A stretch of DNA of 64,000 nt from JAAZZIT01 sp964480525 (lineage in GTDB: Bacteria; Bacillota; Clostridia; Oscillospirales; Ruminococcaceae). Both the position numbers and the translations under genes were made by a program. Within the stretch, counting starts at the first letter, position 1. Each line of letters begins with the position of its first letter. The DNA is taken from NCBI GenBank assembly GCA_964480525.1, contig CAYZOV010000006.1, forward strand, positions 18,350-82,349, read 5' to 3'. The notes beneath the pieces were generated by a model. It was not told the origin of the DNA. It was given only the letters and a program-made list of their open reading frames with translations, and did not search any database. Positions 24,767 through 34,163 of this stretch are shown in pieces.

Positions 24767-25357
24767 TTGTTGAAAAATCTTGAAAATCTGCGAGTTGGAT
24801 TTGGAATGTGCGGTTCTTTTTGCACATTTAACAGAGCCTTTGCGGCTGCGAAAAAGCTTGTGGATTTAGGTTGCGACGTTATACCGATTATGTCGTTTAA
24901 CTCGGCGTCGATTGACAGCAGGTTCGGGACGGCGAAAGAAAATGTACAGATTTTGGAAGAAATTTGCGGTAAAAAGGTAATTTGCACCATTGAGGGGGCG
25001 GAGCCAATCGGTCCGAAAAGGCTTTTGGACGTTATGTGCGTTGTGCCTTGCACGTCCAACACCTTAGCGAAAATTGTCACAGGCGTAAACGACACGCCCG
25101 TAACCATGTCAGTGAAAAGTCATTTACGCAACGCAAAACCCGTTGTTATCGGGGTTTCCACAAACGACGCTCTGGGCAACAGCGCAAAAAACATAGGCTT
25201 TTTGCAAAACTGCAAGAATTTTTATTTTGTGCCGTATTCCCAAGACGATTACGAAAAAAAGCCGTTATCGATGGTTTGTCATTTTGAACTTTTGCCGAAT
25301 GTTATTTCCATGTCGATTGAGGGCGAACAATTTCAGCCCATAATTTTAGGTCAGTAG
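24767..25357 (+). CDS. dpsB: Dipicolinate synthase subunit B
   Basis: DpsB (SpoVFB) is the flavoprotein-like partner of DpsA in making dipicolinic acid for the spore core. The 196-residue protein shows the family signatures RVGFGMCGSFCTF, GAEPIGPKRLLDVM, PCTSNTLAKIVTG, VVIGVSTNDALG and YFVPYSQDDYEKKP. The start is TTG at 24767 (or the next codon, also TTG) behind AGGGGGG. It belongs to the dpsA operon but is separated from the dpsA promoter by the 10.2-kb element. I see no sporulation promoter in the short gap before it, so its expression also probably depends on excision. Confidence 0.93.
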   Translation: MLKNLENLRVGFGMCGSFCTFNRAFAAAKKLVDLGCDVIPIMSFNSASIDSRFGTAKENVQILEEICGKKVICTIEGAEPIGPKRLLDVMCVVPCTSNTLAKIVTGVNDTPVTMSVKSHLRNAKPVVIGVSTNDALGNSAKNIGFLQNCKNFYFVPYSQDDYEKKPLSMVCHFELLPNVISMSIEGEQFQPIILGQ

Positions 25358-25374
25358 GCATTTTTATTGCCTAC
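25354..25374 (+). terminator. Terminator of dpsB
   Basis: GTAGGCA pairs with TGCCTAC around a 7-nt loop, followed by TTTTTTTAT. The stop codon of dpsB is part of the stem. Confidence 0.85.
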
Positions 25375-25458
25375 TTTTTTTATTTTAAAAGCATACAAGC
25401 CTTCGGTTGCGAATAGATTTAAACAAGGACAACTATATTTAAAGAAAGGATTTTTATT

Positions 25459-28092
25459 ATGCTTGAAATTTTGGAAAAGGACGTTTTGAAAGGGTCTGAT
25501 GACGTGACGGTGGGACTTAGCACGGCGGAAGCCAAACGCAGGATTGCCATAAACGGCGCAAACAAGTTATACGACAAAAAGAAAAAATCGGGTATAAAGA
25601 TATTCGCCAATCAATTTAAAGATTTTATGGTGATGATATTGTTATTTTCAACTGTGATTTCGGCTTTGTTGGGGGAATTTTGGGACGCTTTGACTATTAT
25701 TATAATAGTAGTGCTAAATGCGGTTCTGGGGTTTATACAGGAATTTCGGACAGAACACACCATTGAAGCCTTGGAGAAAATGACCACCCCCACGGCAAAG
25801 GTTTTCAGGGACGGAAAACTTTGCGTAATTTCATGTGAAGAAATTGCGGAGGGGGACGTTTTTGAAGTTGAGGAGGGTGACAGAATACCATGCGACGGGT
25901 ACATACTAAGTTGTAAAAATTTCAAATGCGACGAATCCATTTTGACGGGAGAAGCAGAAAGTGTTGAAAAATTCGCAAGGTTTAAAGAAAACGAATATGA
26001 AAATTTGAACTTGCAATATATGGCTTATATGGGGACTATTTGCGTCAAAGGAAAAGCAAGGTGCGTTTGCACGGCGGTGGGGTTAAGGACGCAAATGGGG
26101 AAAATTTCTAACCTTTTGGGGGAGATTGAGGAAGAACAAACGCCTTTACAGAAAAAATTAGGAGAATTGGGGAAATTTTTGGGAATAATCTGTTTAGGGG
26201 TTTGCGTGGTTGTATTTCTGGCAGGGGTTTTGAGGGGTGAGGACGTTTTTGAAATGCTTATGACCGGGATAACGGTTGCTATTGCGGCGATTCCCGAGGG
26301 GTTGCCTGCAACGGTGACGATTGCGCTTGCGTTGGCGGTGCGGAAAATGCTGAAGAAAAACGCTTTGGTAAAACGGCTTCACAGCGTGGAAACTCTGGGG
26401 TGCGCAACGGTGATTTGTTCGGACAAAACGGGGACTATCACGGAAAACAAAATGACGGTTAGGAAAATTTTTACGGGGCGAAAAGTTTTTGAATTAAGCG
26501 GCGGGGGTTTTGACAAAAGCGGAGATTTAACACTAAACAAAAGGGCGGTTAGGGGCGACGAATTTGAAAGCGTACAACAGCTTTGCGAGTGTTTTGCGGT
26601 TTGCAACAACGCCAGAATTTACAGCGAAGAATCGGAAGAACGAAACCGAAGTTTTAAGTCGGTTTTTCAGGGGGTTGGCGACCCGACGGAAATTGCGTTG
26701 TTGGTGGCGGCGGCGAAAATTTTCAAAAACGGAGAAACGAACGGTTTTGAAAGGATTGATGAAATACCCTTTGATTCGGCAAAAAGGTGCATGACGGTGG
26801 TTGCAAAAGACCGACAGGGGCGAAAAATTTCATTTTCAAAGGGCGCTTTGGACGTGATTTTCGGAGAATGTGAGTACGTTTTGACAGAAAGCGGAAAAGT
26901 GAAAATTAACAAGGAAATAGCCGTGGAAATTCGCAAGTGGGGGGACAGGTTTGCAAGCGACGGTTTAAGAGTGTTGGGATTTTCAAAAACCGAGGGCGAC
27001 GAAAAAGTTTTTCTGGGTCTTTGCGGAATGTGCGACGCTTTGCGAAGCGGAGTAAAAGAAGCCGTGGAAATTTGCGAAAAAGCGAAAATCAGAACGGTTA
27101 TGATTACGGGCGACCACAAATTGACGGCTATGGCGATAGGCAAACAGGCAGGGATTTTTAAGAAAAACGACCTTTGCGTTACGGGGGAAGAATTGGGGAA
27201 AATGTCGGACGGCGAACTTTCGGAAAAACTTGACAGAATTTCGGTTTTTGCCAGAATTTCGCCCGACCACAAATTGAGAATTGTTAAGGCGTTCAAGAAA
27301 AAGGGGCATATTGTGGCAATGACAGGCGACGGCGTAAACGACGCTCCGGCGATAAAAGAAGCTGACATTGGGGTGTCGATGTCAATCGGCGGGACAGACG
27401 TATCAAAACAGGCGTCAGACGTGATTTTGCTTGACGACAACTTTTCAACGCTGGCGGTGGCGGTTGAACAGGGACGTGTGATTTATGCAAACATTCGGAA
27501 ATTTGTGCGGTATTTGATTTCGTGCAACATAGGCGAAGTTTTGACAATGTTCGGGGGTATGCTGATGGGGTTGCCGATTGTGTTGCTTCCGACCCAGATT
27601 TTGCTTGTAAACCTTGCGACGGACGGTTTGCCTGCGGTGGCGTTAGGCTTAGAGCCTGCGGAAAAAAACATTATGGAAAAACCTCCGAGAAAAAGCACGG
27701 ACAGTTTTTTCTCAAACGGTTTATTATCACGGATAATTTTCAGAGGGATTGCCATAGGTTTGTTCACGATTCTGGCGTTTATTTTGGGGCAAAGATTCGG
27801 GGGCGTCGCCACAGCAAGGACAATGGCGTTGTTTACGTTGGTGGCGTCACAGCTGATTCACGTTTTTGAGTGCAAGTCGGAAGAAAAAAACCTATTTTCG
27901 GTTAATCTGCTAAGTAATCCAAGTCTTGTTTTGGCGGTGGCAGCGTCGGTTATATGCCTTTTGGGAGCAATTTATGTGCCGATTTTTCAGGGCATTTTTT
28001 CCACGGTTTCGCTGGGTGCAAAGGAACTTTCGGCGGCTTTGGGGTGCGCTTTGGCTGTGCCGATTTTGTCGTGCATTTTTCACAGAAAATAA
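25459..28092 (+). CDS. Cation-transporting P-type ATPase, calcium (SERCA/PMCA-like) type
   Basis: The 877-residue membrane pump has the P-type layout: an N-terminal cation-ATPase segment, actuator motif CDESILTGEAESVEK (TGE), the ion-binding span with AIPEGLPATV, the phosphorylation site SDKTGTITENK, MITGDHKLTA, and the hinge MTGDGVNDAPAIKEADIGVS. The PEGLP motif is that of calcium pumps, so calcium (possibly manganese) export is likely. The start follows AAAGGA. It stands alone between dpsB and galE and has no riboswitch, unlike the paralogue at 41951. Confidence 0.92.
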   Translation: MLEILEKDVLKGSDDVTVGLSTAEAKRRIAINGANKLYDKKKKSGIKIFANQFKDFMVMILLFSTVISALLGEFWDALTIIIIVVLNAVLGFIQEFRTEHTIEALEKMTTPTAKVFRDGKLCVISCEEIAEGDVFEVEEGDRIPCDGYILSCKNFKCDESILTGEAESVEKFARFKENEYENLNLQYMAYMGTICVKGKARCVCTAVGLRTQMGKISNLLGEIEEEQTPLQKKLGELGKFLGIICLGVCVVVFLAGVLRGEDVFEMLMTGITVAIAAIPEGLPATVTIALALAVRKMLKKNALVKRLHSVETLGCATVICSDKTGTITENKMTVRKIFTGRKVFELSGGGFDKSGDLTLNKRAVRGDEFESVQQLCECFAVCNNARIYSEESEERNRSFKSVFQGVGDPTEIALLVAAAKIFKNGETNGFERIDEIPFDSAKRCMTVVAKDRQGRKISFSKGALDVIFGECEYVLTESGKVKINKEIAVEIRKWGDRFASDGLRVLGFSKTEGDEKVFLGLCGMCDALRSGVKEAVEICEKAKIRTVMITGDHKLTAMAIGKQAGIFKKNDLCVTGEELGKMSDGELSEKLDRISVFARISPDHKLRIVKAFKKKGHIVAMTGDGVNDAPAIKEADIGVSMSIGGTDVSKQASDVILLDDNFSTLAVAVEQGRVIYANIRKFVRYLISCNIGEVLTMFGGMLMGLPIVLLPTQILLVNLATDGLPAVALGLEPAEKNIMEKPPRKSTDSFFSNGLLSRIIFRGIAIGLFTILAFILGQRFGGVATARTMALFTLVASQLIHVFECKSEEKNLFSVNLLSNPSLVLAVAASVICLLGAIYVPIFQGIFSTVSLGAKELSAALGCALAVPILSCIFHRK

Positions 28093-28152
28093 TTTTTGTG
28101 AGAAATATATATAAAATTGCTAAAAAATTTGTATAAACTGTCATTTTGCTAA

Positions 28153-28181
28153 TTGAAAATTTTCTGAAAATATTGTATAAT
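28153..28181 (+). promoter_or_regulatory. Promoter of galE
   Basis: TTGAAA and TATAAT with a 17-bp spacer, 59 bp before the galE start. Confidence 0.8.
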
Positions 28182-28240
28182 TTTATTAAACTTGACCGTT
28201 TTCGGTCGGACAAACACAAATGATTTGAGAGGGAAAAATT

Positions 28241-29254
28241 ATGGGTGCTATTCTTGTAACAGGCGGAGCAGGTTTTATCGGCTCGCACACCTGCGTCGAA
28301 CTTTTGAACGCAGGCAAAGAAATTGTTGTTATGGACAATTTTTACAATTCAAAACCGGAATGTTTACGCAGAATCAAGGAGCTTACGGGAAAAGATTTTA
28401 AATTTTACCAGACGGATATGCTTGATTTTGAGGGGGTATGCAAAATTTTCAGCGAAAACCAGATTGACGCTGTTATACATTTTGCGGGTTACAAGGCAGT
28501 AGGCGAATCGGTTAAGAAGCCGGTTGAGTATTATTACAACAACATTTCGGGAACGTTGTCGCTGTTGTTTGCAATGAGAAAATTCGGTTGCAAAAAGATT
28601 GTTTTCTCGTCGTCGGCGACGGTGTACGGAATGAACAATCAAGCGCCTTACAAAGAGGATATGCCGACGTCGGCAACGAATCCATACGGTCAAACAAAGG
28701 TTATGATTGAACACATTCTCAACGACCTTGCTTTTTCGGACAAAGAGTGGAGCGTGGTTTTGCTTCGTTACTTTAACCCTATCGGAGCGCATAAGTCGGG
28801 TTTAATCGGCGAAAATCCAAACGGAATACCTAACAATCTTTTGCCGTACATAGCACAGGTGGCTGTGGGAAAATTGGAATGTTTAAGCGTTTTCGGGGAC
28901 GATTACGACACGGCGGACGGAACAGGTGTTAGAGATTACATTCACGTTGTTGACCTTGCAAAAGGACACCTTTGCGCATTGGAATACGCAATGAATCACA
29001 CAGGTTCGGAAGCGGTAAATCTCGGAACGGGAAAAGGTTCAAGCGTTTTGGAAGTTTTGCGCAGTTTTGAAAAGGCTTGCGGAAAAGAAATTCCGTTTAA
29101 AATCGTTGAAAGACGTGCAGGCGACATTGCGACTTGCTATGCGGACACGCAAAAAGCAAAGGAACTTTTCGGTTGGGAAGCTCAATACCAGCTTGACGAA
29201 ATGACGGCAGACGGTTGGAATTTTACGAAAAACAACCCTAACGGACTTCAATAA
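28241..29254 (+). CDS. galE: UDP-glucose 4-epimerase
   Basis: GalE interconverts UDP-galactose and UDP-glucose in the Leloir pathway and supplies UDP-galactose for wall polymers. The 337-residue protein has the NAD-binding GGAGFIGSHT, the catalytic SSSATVYG and YGQTK (Tyr-x-x-x-Lys), RYFNPIGAH and DGTGVRDYIHVVDLA. Length is standard. galT, its pathway partner, lies 22 kb away at 51254 rather than next to it. Confidence 0.96.
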   Translation: MGAILVTGGAGFIGSHTCVELLNAGKEIVVMDNFYNSKPECLRRIKELTGKDFKFYQTDMLDFEGVCKIFSENQIDAVIHFAGYKAVGESVKKPVEYYYNNISGTLSLLFAMRKFGCKKIVFSSSATVYGMNNQAPYKEDMPTSATNPYGQTKVMIEHILNDLAFSDKEWSVVLLRYFNPIGAHKSGLIGENPNGIPNNLLPYIAQVAVGKLECLSVFGDDYDTADGTGVRDYIHVVDLAKGHLCALEYAMNHTGSEAVNLGTGKGSSVLEVLRSFEKACGKEIPFKIVERRAGDIATCYADTQKAKELFGWEAQYQLDEMTADGWNFTKNNPNGLQ

Positions 29255-29260
29255 ATTATT

Positions 29261-29285
29261 AAGGGCTTGCGGTTTGCAAGTCCTT
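29261..29285 (+). terminator. Terminator of galE
   Basis: AAGGGCTTGC pairs with GCAAGTCCTT (one G-T) around a 5-nt loop, then TTTT. Confidence 0.8.
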
Positions 29286-29310
29286 TTTTACGGTGAAAAT
29301 TAAGGCAAAA

Positions 29311-29347
29311 AAAGACAGCAGACAAAGGAAAAATGTCTGCTGTCTTT
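29311..29347 (-). terminator. Terminator of the ABC exporter operon
   Basis: A perfect 14-bp stem (29311-29324 with 29334-29347) followed on the minus strand by a TTT-rich tract, 11 bp past the stop. Confidence 0.88.
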
Positions 29348-29357
29348 AGTTTTTTAA

Positions 29358-31094
29358 CTACTGTGCAAATTGTGAATTATAGAGATTTGCGTAAAAACCG
29401 CCCTTTTCAAGCAAATCTTCGTGAGTTCCCTGCTCGATAATATGACCTTTATCCATAACAAGAATACAGTCGGCTTCTTTAATTGTAGAAAGGCGGTGCG
29501 CCACGATAAAACTTGTTCTGCCTTTCATCATTTTGTTAAACGCCTTTTGAATACGGATTTCGGTGCGGGTGTCGATAGACGACGTAGCTTCGTCCAAAAT
29601 GAGCATTGGCGGCAACGAAAGCATAACACGGGCGATACACAAAAGCTGTTTTTGACCCTGCGAAATGTTGGCACCCTCGTCGGAAATCACCGTGTCGTAG
29701 CCTTTCGGAAGTCTTTTGATAAAGCTGTGGCAATTGGCTTGCTTTGCCGCTTCGACCACTTCTTCAAGGGTTGCGTCGGGTTTTGAATAGGCGATATTTT
29801 CAAAAATCGTACCTGTTTTGAGCCATGTTTCCTGCAAAACCATTCCGTACATTGAACGCAAAGAATTTCGGGTTACGTCCTTAATCGGGTGGTCGGAAAC
29901 GGAAATTTCGCCTGAATTTACGTCGTAAAATCTCATCAAAAGGTTTATAATCGTGGTTTTTCCGCAACCTGTCGGACCTACGATAGCAATTCTCTGCCCT
30001 GATTTTACGGACAAATTAAGATTTTCGATAAGTTTAGTTTGAGGGTTATATGAAAATTCAACGTTTTTAAGCTCCACACGTCCGTCCACGTTTTCAAGCA
30101 CGGTTGCGTTTTCTTTGTCGGGGGTTTGCGGCTCGGCTTCGATAATTTCAAAAACACGTTTTGCCGACGCAAAAGCCGACTGAAGTTCGGTAATTACACC
30201 ACTTATTTCGTTAAACGGTTTGGTGTACTGGTTTGCATAGCTTAAAAAGCACGACAGCTGACCCACGGAAATATTGCCCGAAAGTGCCGAAATTGCGCCG
30301 AAAACTCCGACGCCCGAATAAACAAGACCGTTTACAAATCGTGTGCAAGGGTTAGTTAAAGCAGAGAAAAACAGCGCCTTAACTCCACACACCTGAAGTC
30401 GTCCGTTAATCTCGTCGAATTTCTCCTCGGCGTCGTCCTCATAGCAAAACGCCTTGACAACCTTTTGGTTTGAAATCATTTCTTCGATAAGAGATGTCAT
30501 TTCGCCACGGGTTTCGGACTGGATTTTAAACATATTAAATGTGTTTTTTGCGATAAAGCTTGCGACAAAAAGCGAAAGCGGTGTAATTAAAACTACGACA
30601 AGCGTAATTTTTACGTCGATTGAAAGCATAAATCCGATTGTTCCGAAAATGGTCACAATGCCCGAAAAAAGCTGGGTAAATCCCATCAAAAGACCGTCGG
30701 AAATTTGTTCGACGTCTGTTACCATTCGTGAAATAATGTCGCCCTGACCCTGTGCGTCGATGTACTTCAAAGGTACTTCCTGCAATCTGTCAAAAGCCTT
30801 GACACGAATATCACGAACTGTGTAAAAAGTCAGCTTGTTTGTACACAAATTCATCAGCCATTGGGCAACCGCCGTAATACCCACCACAACGGCAAATTTG
30901 ATGAGTATAACCGAAATTGCGGAAAAATCCACATTTTTTTCGGCGATAATCTTGTCGATTGCGTCGCCTGTCAAAATCGGTGCGTAAAGAGTGAGTGCCA
31001 CGGAAATTACGGCAAAAATCATTGTCAGCGCCAAATATCCCAAATATGGTTTTGTAAACGAAAGAATTTTTTTGAGAATCGAGTTATTTTTCAA
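29358..31094 (-). CDS. ABC exporter half-transporter, second subunit (consensus catalytic site)
   Basis: The 578-residue protein fuses a six-span ABC transporter domain to a nucleotide-binding domain with Walker A GPTGCGKTT, signature ISQGQKQLLC and Walker B MLILDEATS. It pairs with the upstream gene as a heterodimeric multidrug or lipid exporter (LmrCD/TM287-288 type). The chosen start is TTG at 31094, because GAGGAGG lies nine bases before it and the family's sequence begins there; longer in-frame versions would overlap the upstream gene by over 100 bp. With this start the genes overlap by 11 bp, so they are translationally coupled. Confidence 0.9.
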   Translation of the reverse strand: MKNNSILKKILSFTKPYLGYLALTMIFAVISVALTLYAPILTGDAIDKIIAEKNVDFSAISVILIKFAVVVGITAVAQWLMNLCTNKLTFYTVRDIRVKAFDRLQEVPLKYIDAQGQGDIISRMVTDVEQISDGLLMGFTQLFSGIVTIFGTIGFMLSIDVKITLVVVLITPLSLFVASFIAKNTFNMFKIQSETRGEMTSLIEEMISNQKVVKAFCYEDDAEEKFDEINGRLQVCGVKALFFSALTNPCTRFVNGLVYSGVGVFGAISALSGNISVGQLSCFLSYANQYTKPFNEISGVITELQSAFASAKRVFEIIEAEPQTPDKENATVLENVDGRVELKNVEFSYNPQTKLIENLNLSVKSGQRIAIVGPTGCGKTTIINLLMRFYDVNSGEISVSDHPIKDVTRNSLRSMYGMVLQETWLKTGTIFENIAYSKPDATLEEVVEAAKQANCHSFIKRLPKGYDTVISDEGANISQGQKQLLCIARVMLSLPPMLILDEATSSIDTRTEIRIQKAFNKMMKGRTSFIVAHRLSTIKEADCILVMDKGHIIEQGTHEDLLEKGGFYANLYNSQFAQ

Positions 31095-32826
31095 GGCTTT
31101 CAACCTCCTCTTTTGAAAGTTGCGAAAGGCAGATTTCTTTATAGACTTCGCAGTTTTTGAAAAGGTCGGTATGTTTGCCGATTCCTGCGATTTTGCCGTC
31201 GTCAACAACGATAATTTTGTCTGCGTTTTTGATTGTGGAAGCTCGTTGGGAAACGATAAACACCGTCAAATCGTTTGTTTGTTCGGAAATTGCCTTGCGA
31301 AGTTTTGCGTCTGTTGCATAGTCAAGCGCCGACGCAGAATCGTCCAAAATAAGAATTTCGCCGTTTTTAACCACCGCTCTGGCGATAGTTAAACGTTGTC
31401 TTTGACCGCCCGAAAGGTTTCTGCCGTTTTGCAAAATCACGGCGTCAAGTCCGTCGGGCTTTGACGAAACAAATTCCATTGCCTGTGAAATTTCAAGCGC
31501 CTTATAAATTTCCTCGTCCGTAGCGTCAGGTTTGCCCCATTTCATATTATCACGGATTGTGCCTTTAAAAAGTACGGCTTTTTGCGGAACTATTGCGATT
31601 TTGTCACGCAAAGTCTGGAATTTATAGTCCTTAACGTTTACGCCGTCAACCAGAATTTCGCCCTGACAAGCTTCGTAAAATCTCGGAATAAGATTCATAA
31701 GGGTGGATTTTCCCGAACCCGTACCGCCGATAATTCCCACGGTTTCGCCTTTTTTGACGGTGAAATTTATATTTTCAAGAGCGTTGTCGCTGCCCTTTGA
31801 ATAGGCAAAAGAAACGTTTTTAAACTCAACGGCGTTTGACCCTGACGTGGACAAAATTTCCTTTGCGTTTTCGTCGGTGAGTTGAGGTATAGTTTTGAAA
31901 ACTTCGTTGATACGCACCGCAGAAGCGGAAGATTTTGTGATTATTACAACTAAGTTTGCAAGGGCTACAAGTGCAAGCAAAATCTGGGACATATAGTTTA
32001 CAAGTGCGATAACTTCGCCCTGTGTGAGATTGCCTGCATAGACGGTTTTTCCGCCAAACCAGATTATACAAAGTATCGCAACATTCACAATTACATATGT
32101 TGCGGGGTTTAAAAGTGCGGAAATTTTTCCAACGATAATTTGCTCTTTCATAAGGTTATCGCTTGTTTGGGAAAATTCCTTTTTTTCCTCCTCCTGACGG
32201 GAAAACGCACGGATAACACGCACACCCACCAGATTTTCTTTTGTTAAAAGTGACACACGGTCAGCTTTTTTCTGGATTTGGGTGTATTTAGGAATTGACT
32301 TTGACATTACAAAATAAAGCACCAAACCGATAACAGGCGACGCAACAAGAAAAATAAGGGTGAGTTTTACGTCAATTAAAAACGACGCAATTATGGCGCC
32401 GATTACGATAAAAGGCGAACGCAAAAACAGTCTTAAAATCATATTTACGCCGGTTTGCGTTTGGTTGATGTCGCCGGTCATTCGTGTGATTAGGGTTGAA
32501 GTGCCGATTTGGTCAAGTTCGGCGTGGGAAAACTTGTTAATGTGGTGGTACAAGTCTTTTCTAAGCGCCGTGCCGAAACCCATAGAAGCCTTTGCGGCAA
32601 AATACTGGGCGGTCAGCGAACACGCAAGACCCAAAACCCCCAGCAAAACCAAAATTCCGCCCATTTTGTAAATATAGGTTTTGTCGCCGTTTTTGATACC
32701 CACGTCGATAATTTTCGCCATAACTATCGGCACGATAAGTTCAAAAGTCGCCTCGGTCATTTTAAAAAGCGGTCCGAGAATACTTTGAACAATATAATTT
32801 TTCAGATATTTTACAAGTTTGAACAT
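31084..32826 (-). CDS. ABC exporter half-transporter, first subunit (degenerate catalytic site)
   Basis: The 580-residue protein has a six-span membrane domain and a nucleotide-binding domain with Walker A GGTGSGKST, signature LSGGQRQRL and Walker B ILILDDSAS. The Asp in place of the catalytic Glu after Walker B marks the degenerate nucleotide site, as in other heterodimeric exporters, and complements the partner, whose signature motif (ISQGQ) is degenerate. It is first in the operon. The substrate (drug, peptide or lipid) is not known. Confidence 0.92.
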   Translation of the reverse strand: MFKLVKYLKNYIVQSILGPLFKMTEATFELIVPIVMAKIIDVGIKNGDKTYIYKMGGILVLLGVLGLACSLTAQYFAAKASMGFGTALRKDLYHHINKFSHAELDQIGTSTLITRMTGDINQTQTGVNMILRLFLRSPFIVIGAIIASFLIDVKLTLIFLVASPVIGLVLYFVMSKSIPKYTQIQKKADRVSLLTKENLVGVRVIRAFSRQEEEKKEFSQTSDNLMKEQIIVGKISALLNPATYVIVNVAILCIIWFGGKTVYAGNLTQGEVIALVNYMSQILLALVALANLVVIITKSSASAVRINEVFKTIPQLTDENAKEILSTSGSNAVEFKNVSFAYSKGSDNALENINFTVKKGETVGIIGGTGSGKSTLMNLIPRFYEACQGEILVDGVNVKDYKFQTLRDKIAIVPQKAVLFKGTIRDNMKWGKPDATDEEIYKALEISQAMEFVSSKPDGLDAVILQNGRNLSGGQRQRLTIARAVVKNGEILILDDSASALDYATDAKLRKAISEQTNDLTVFIVSQRASTIKNADKIIVVDDGKIAGIGKHTDLFKNCEVYKEICLSQLSKEEVESLEK

Positions 32827-32936
32827 ACCCTTTTATCCTCCATAAATATATTCTTAAAGTTTAATTTTAACACAAAATTGTATCTGAAACAACCCCTAGT
32901 CATTTACGCATTTATTAACATTATCCGAAAAAGAAA

Positions 32937-32968
32937 AAAGCTTTACCGCAAAGGTGGGGTAAAGCTTT
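32937..32968 (-). terminator. Terminator of the histidine phosphatase gene
   Basis: An 11-bp stem (AAAGCTTTACC with its complement) followed by TTTTTTC on the minus strand. Confidence 0.85.
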
Positions 32969-32974
32969 ATTTTG

Positions 32975-33511
32975 TCATGCCTGATAGGTTCGCACCTCGC
33001 AGTTGCCCATAAAAAAGTGCAAAAATTCGTCGTTTGACATATCGTGAAAATAAGTTTCGATAACCCGACAAACTCCGCCGTGGGAAACAAGCAGAACATT
33101 TTCGTTTTCGTAGGTGTTGATTATTTCGTCCAAAAACGAATAAACCCTATGAGAAAGTTCCAACAAGCTTTCGCCTGTTTTGCCCATTTTGCACCCGAAC
33201 TCCACTTTGTTTTGGGCAAAACCCTGTGCGTTTCGTTCGGCACCCTCATATTTGCCGTAATCCCATTCAATAAGCCTTTCGTCGGTGACAAACGGAACGC
33301 CGATTGTTTGAGAAACAACCGTTGCGGTTTGGACGGCTCTTTTAAGCGGAGAAGAAATAATCACGTCCACGTCGCCGAACATTTTAATTTCCTTAGCGAG
33401 ATTTTTCGCCTGTTCAAGCCCGTTATAGGTGAGGTTTACGTCGGTGATTCCGCAAATTCGGTTGTCCAGATTCCAGCCTGTTTGCCCGTGACGTGTTGAA
33501 TAAATTTTCAT
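32975..33511 (-). CDS. Histidine phosphatase family protein (phosphoglycerate-mutase-like)
   Basis: The 178-residue protein has the branch-2-free, short form of the histidine phosphatase fold: STRHGQTGWN (catalytic His 8 with Arg 7), SSPLKRAVQTA (second Arg), the acid ERLIEWDYGKYEG, and LLVSHGGVCRVI (second His). Such proteins dephosphorylate sugar phosphates, nucleotides or alpha-ribazole phosphate. Nothing in the neighbourhood indicates the substrate. It is probably co-transcribed after the gene at 33534, whose stop lies 22 bp before this start. Confidence 0.88.
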   Translation of the reverse strand: MKIYSTRHGQTGWNLDNRICGITDVNLTYNGLEQAKNLAKEIKMFGDVDVIISSPLKRAVQTATVVSQTIGVPFVTDERLIEWDYGKYEGAERNAQGFAQNKVEFGCKMGKTGESLLELSHRVYSFLDEIINTYENENVLLVSHGGVCRVIETYFHDMSNDEFLHFFMGNCEVRTYQA

Positions 33512-33533
33512 GAAAAGCCCTCCTTAAAACAAA

Positions 33534-34025
33534 TTAAACATAATTAAAATTAACCGCAAAGAAATACTGAATTTGGGTGAAATTTTGGTTATCTCCCCAA
33601 ATTGCGGTGATTTTTACGAAGCACTTATCTATTTCCCCTGCGGGGATTTTCAGTTGTGAGGACGGTTGTTCCAAAACATTTTGGTTTTCGTCGTACACCG
33701 TATAGGTAACGTTTTGTTGCAAATCGCCTTGAATTTTGACGGTTATATCGCTTAGAAACTGTTCTCCGTGGACGGCGTTTTTGTCGATTTCCAAAGTTAA
33801 AGCGGGGGCGTTTTTGAAAATCTGCGAAAGATTCGGGGTATTTTGTTTTTTGGTTTTGCCGTTTTGGGTTGTTATTTCGTTAAAAACATAAGGTGAAATT
33901 TTTTCGCCGTTATATTCAATCCACACTTTGCCCACGTCGATTTTCGGGGAGCTGTTAAGCACCGCCAAAGTCACGCTGAAAGTCGTAGCCAAAAGCAACA
34001 ATACAACAAGGATTTTTTTCTTCAT
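33534..34025 (-). CDS. Secreted or membrane-anchored protein of unknown function
   Basis: The 163-residue product has an N-terminal hydrophobic signal (KKKILVVLLLLATTFSVTLAVL) without a lipobox Cys, then a beta-rich exported domain (KVWIEYNGEKISPYVFNE ... VTYTVYDENQNVLEQPSSQLKIPAG). I do not recognise the fold. The ribosome site is GGAGG. It lies upstream of the histidine phosphatase gene on the same strand. Confidence 0.7.
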   Translation of the reverse strand: MKKKILVVLLLLATTFSVTLAVLNSSPKIDVGKVWIEYNGEKISPYVFNEITTQNGKTKKQNTPNLSQIFKNAPALTLEIDKNAVHGEQFLSDITVKIQGDLQQNVTYTVYDENQNVLEQPSSQLKIPAGEIDKCFVKITAIWGDNQNFTQIQYFFAVNFNYV

Positions 34026-34113
34026 AAAGTCCTCCGTTAAAAATATTTACACTTTTATCATATACCAGATTTTAGTAAAAATCAACCCCTTTCTTGAAAT
34101 TTCAGCAAAAAAA

Positions 34114-34138
34114 GGAACGCACCGAAAAAGTGCGTTCC
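34114..34138 (-). terminator. Terminator of the carAB-dapF operon
   Basis: A 9-bp stem (GGAACGCAC and complement) with a 7-nt loop, followed by TTTTTTTG on the minus strand. Confidence 0.88.
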
Positions 34139-34163
34139 GAAAATTTTTAAGTTTTGTTGCGGG

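Noticed and set aside
26667..27440. Long frames on the strand opposite the P-type ATPase gene (and similar ones opposite carB, galT and the LCP gene)
   Set aside because: They are shadows of codon bias, have no ribosome sites and no family motifs.
25459..28092. Manganese riboswitch before the first P-type ATPase
   Set aside because: The short gap between dpsB and this gene has neither the conserved GGGAGTAGC element nor room for the aptamer.
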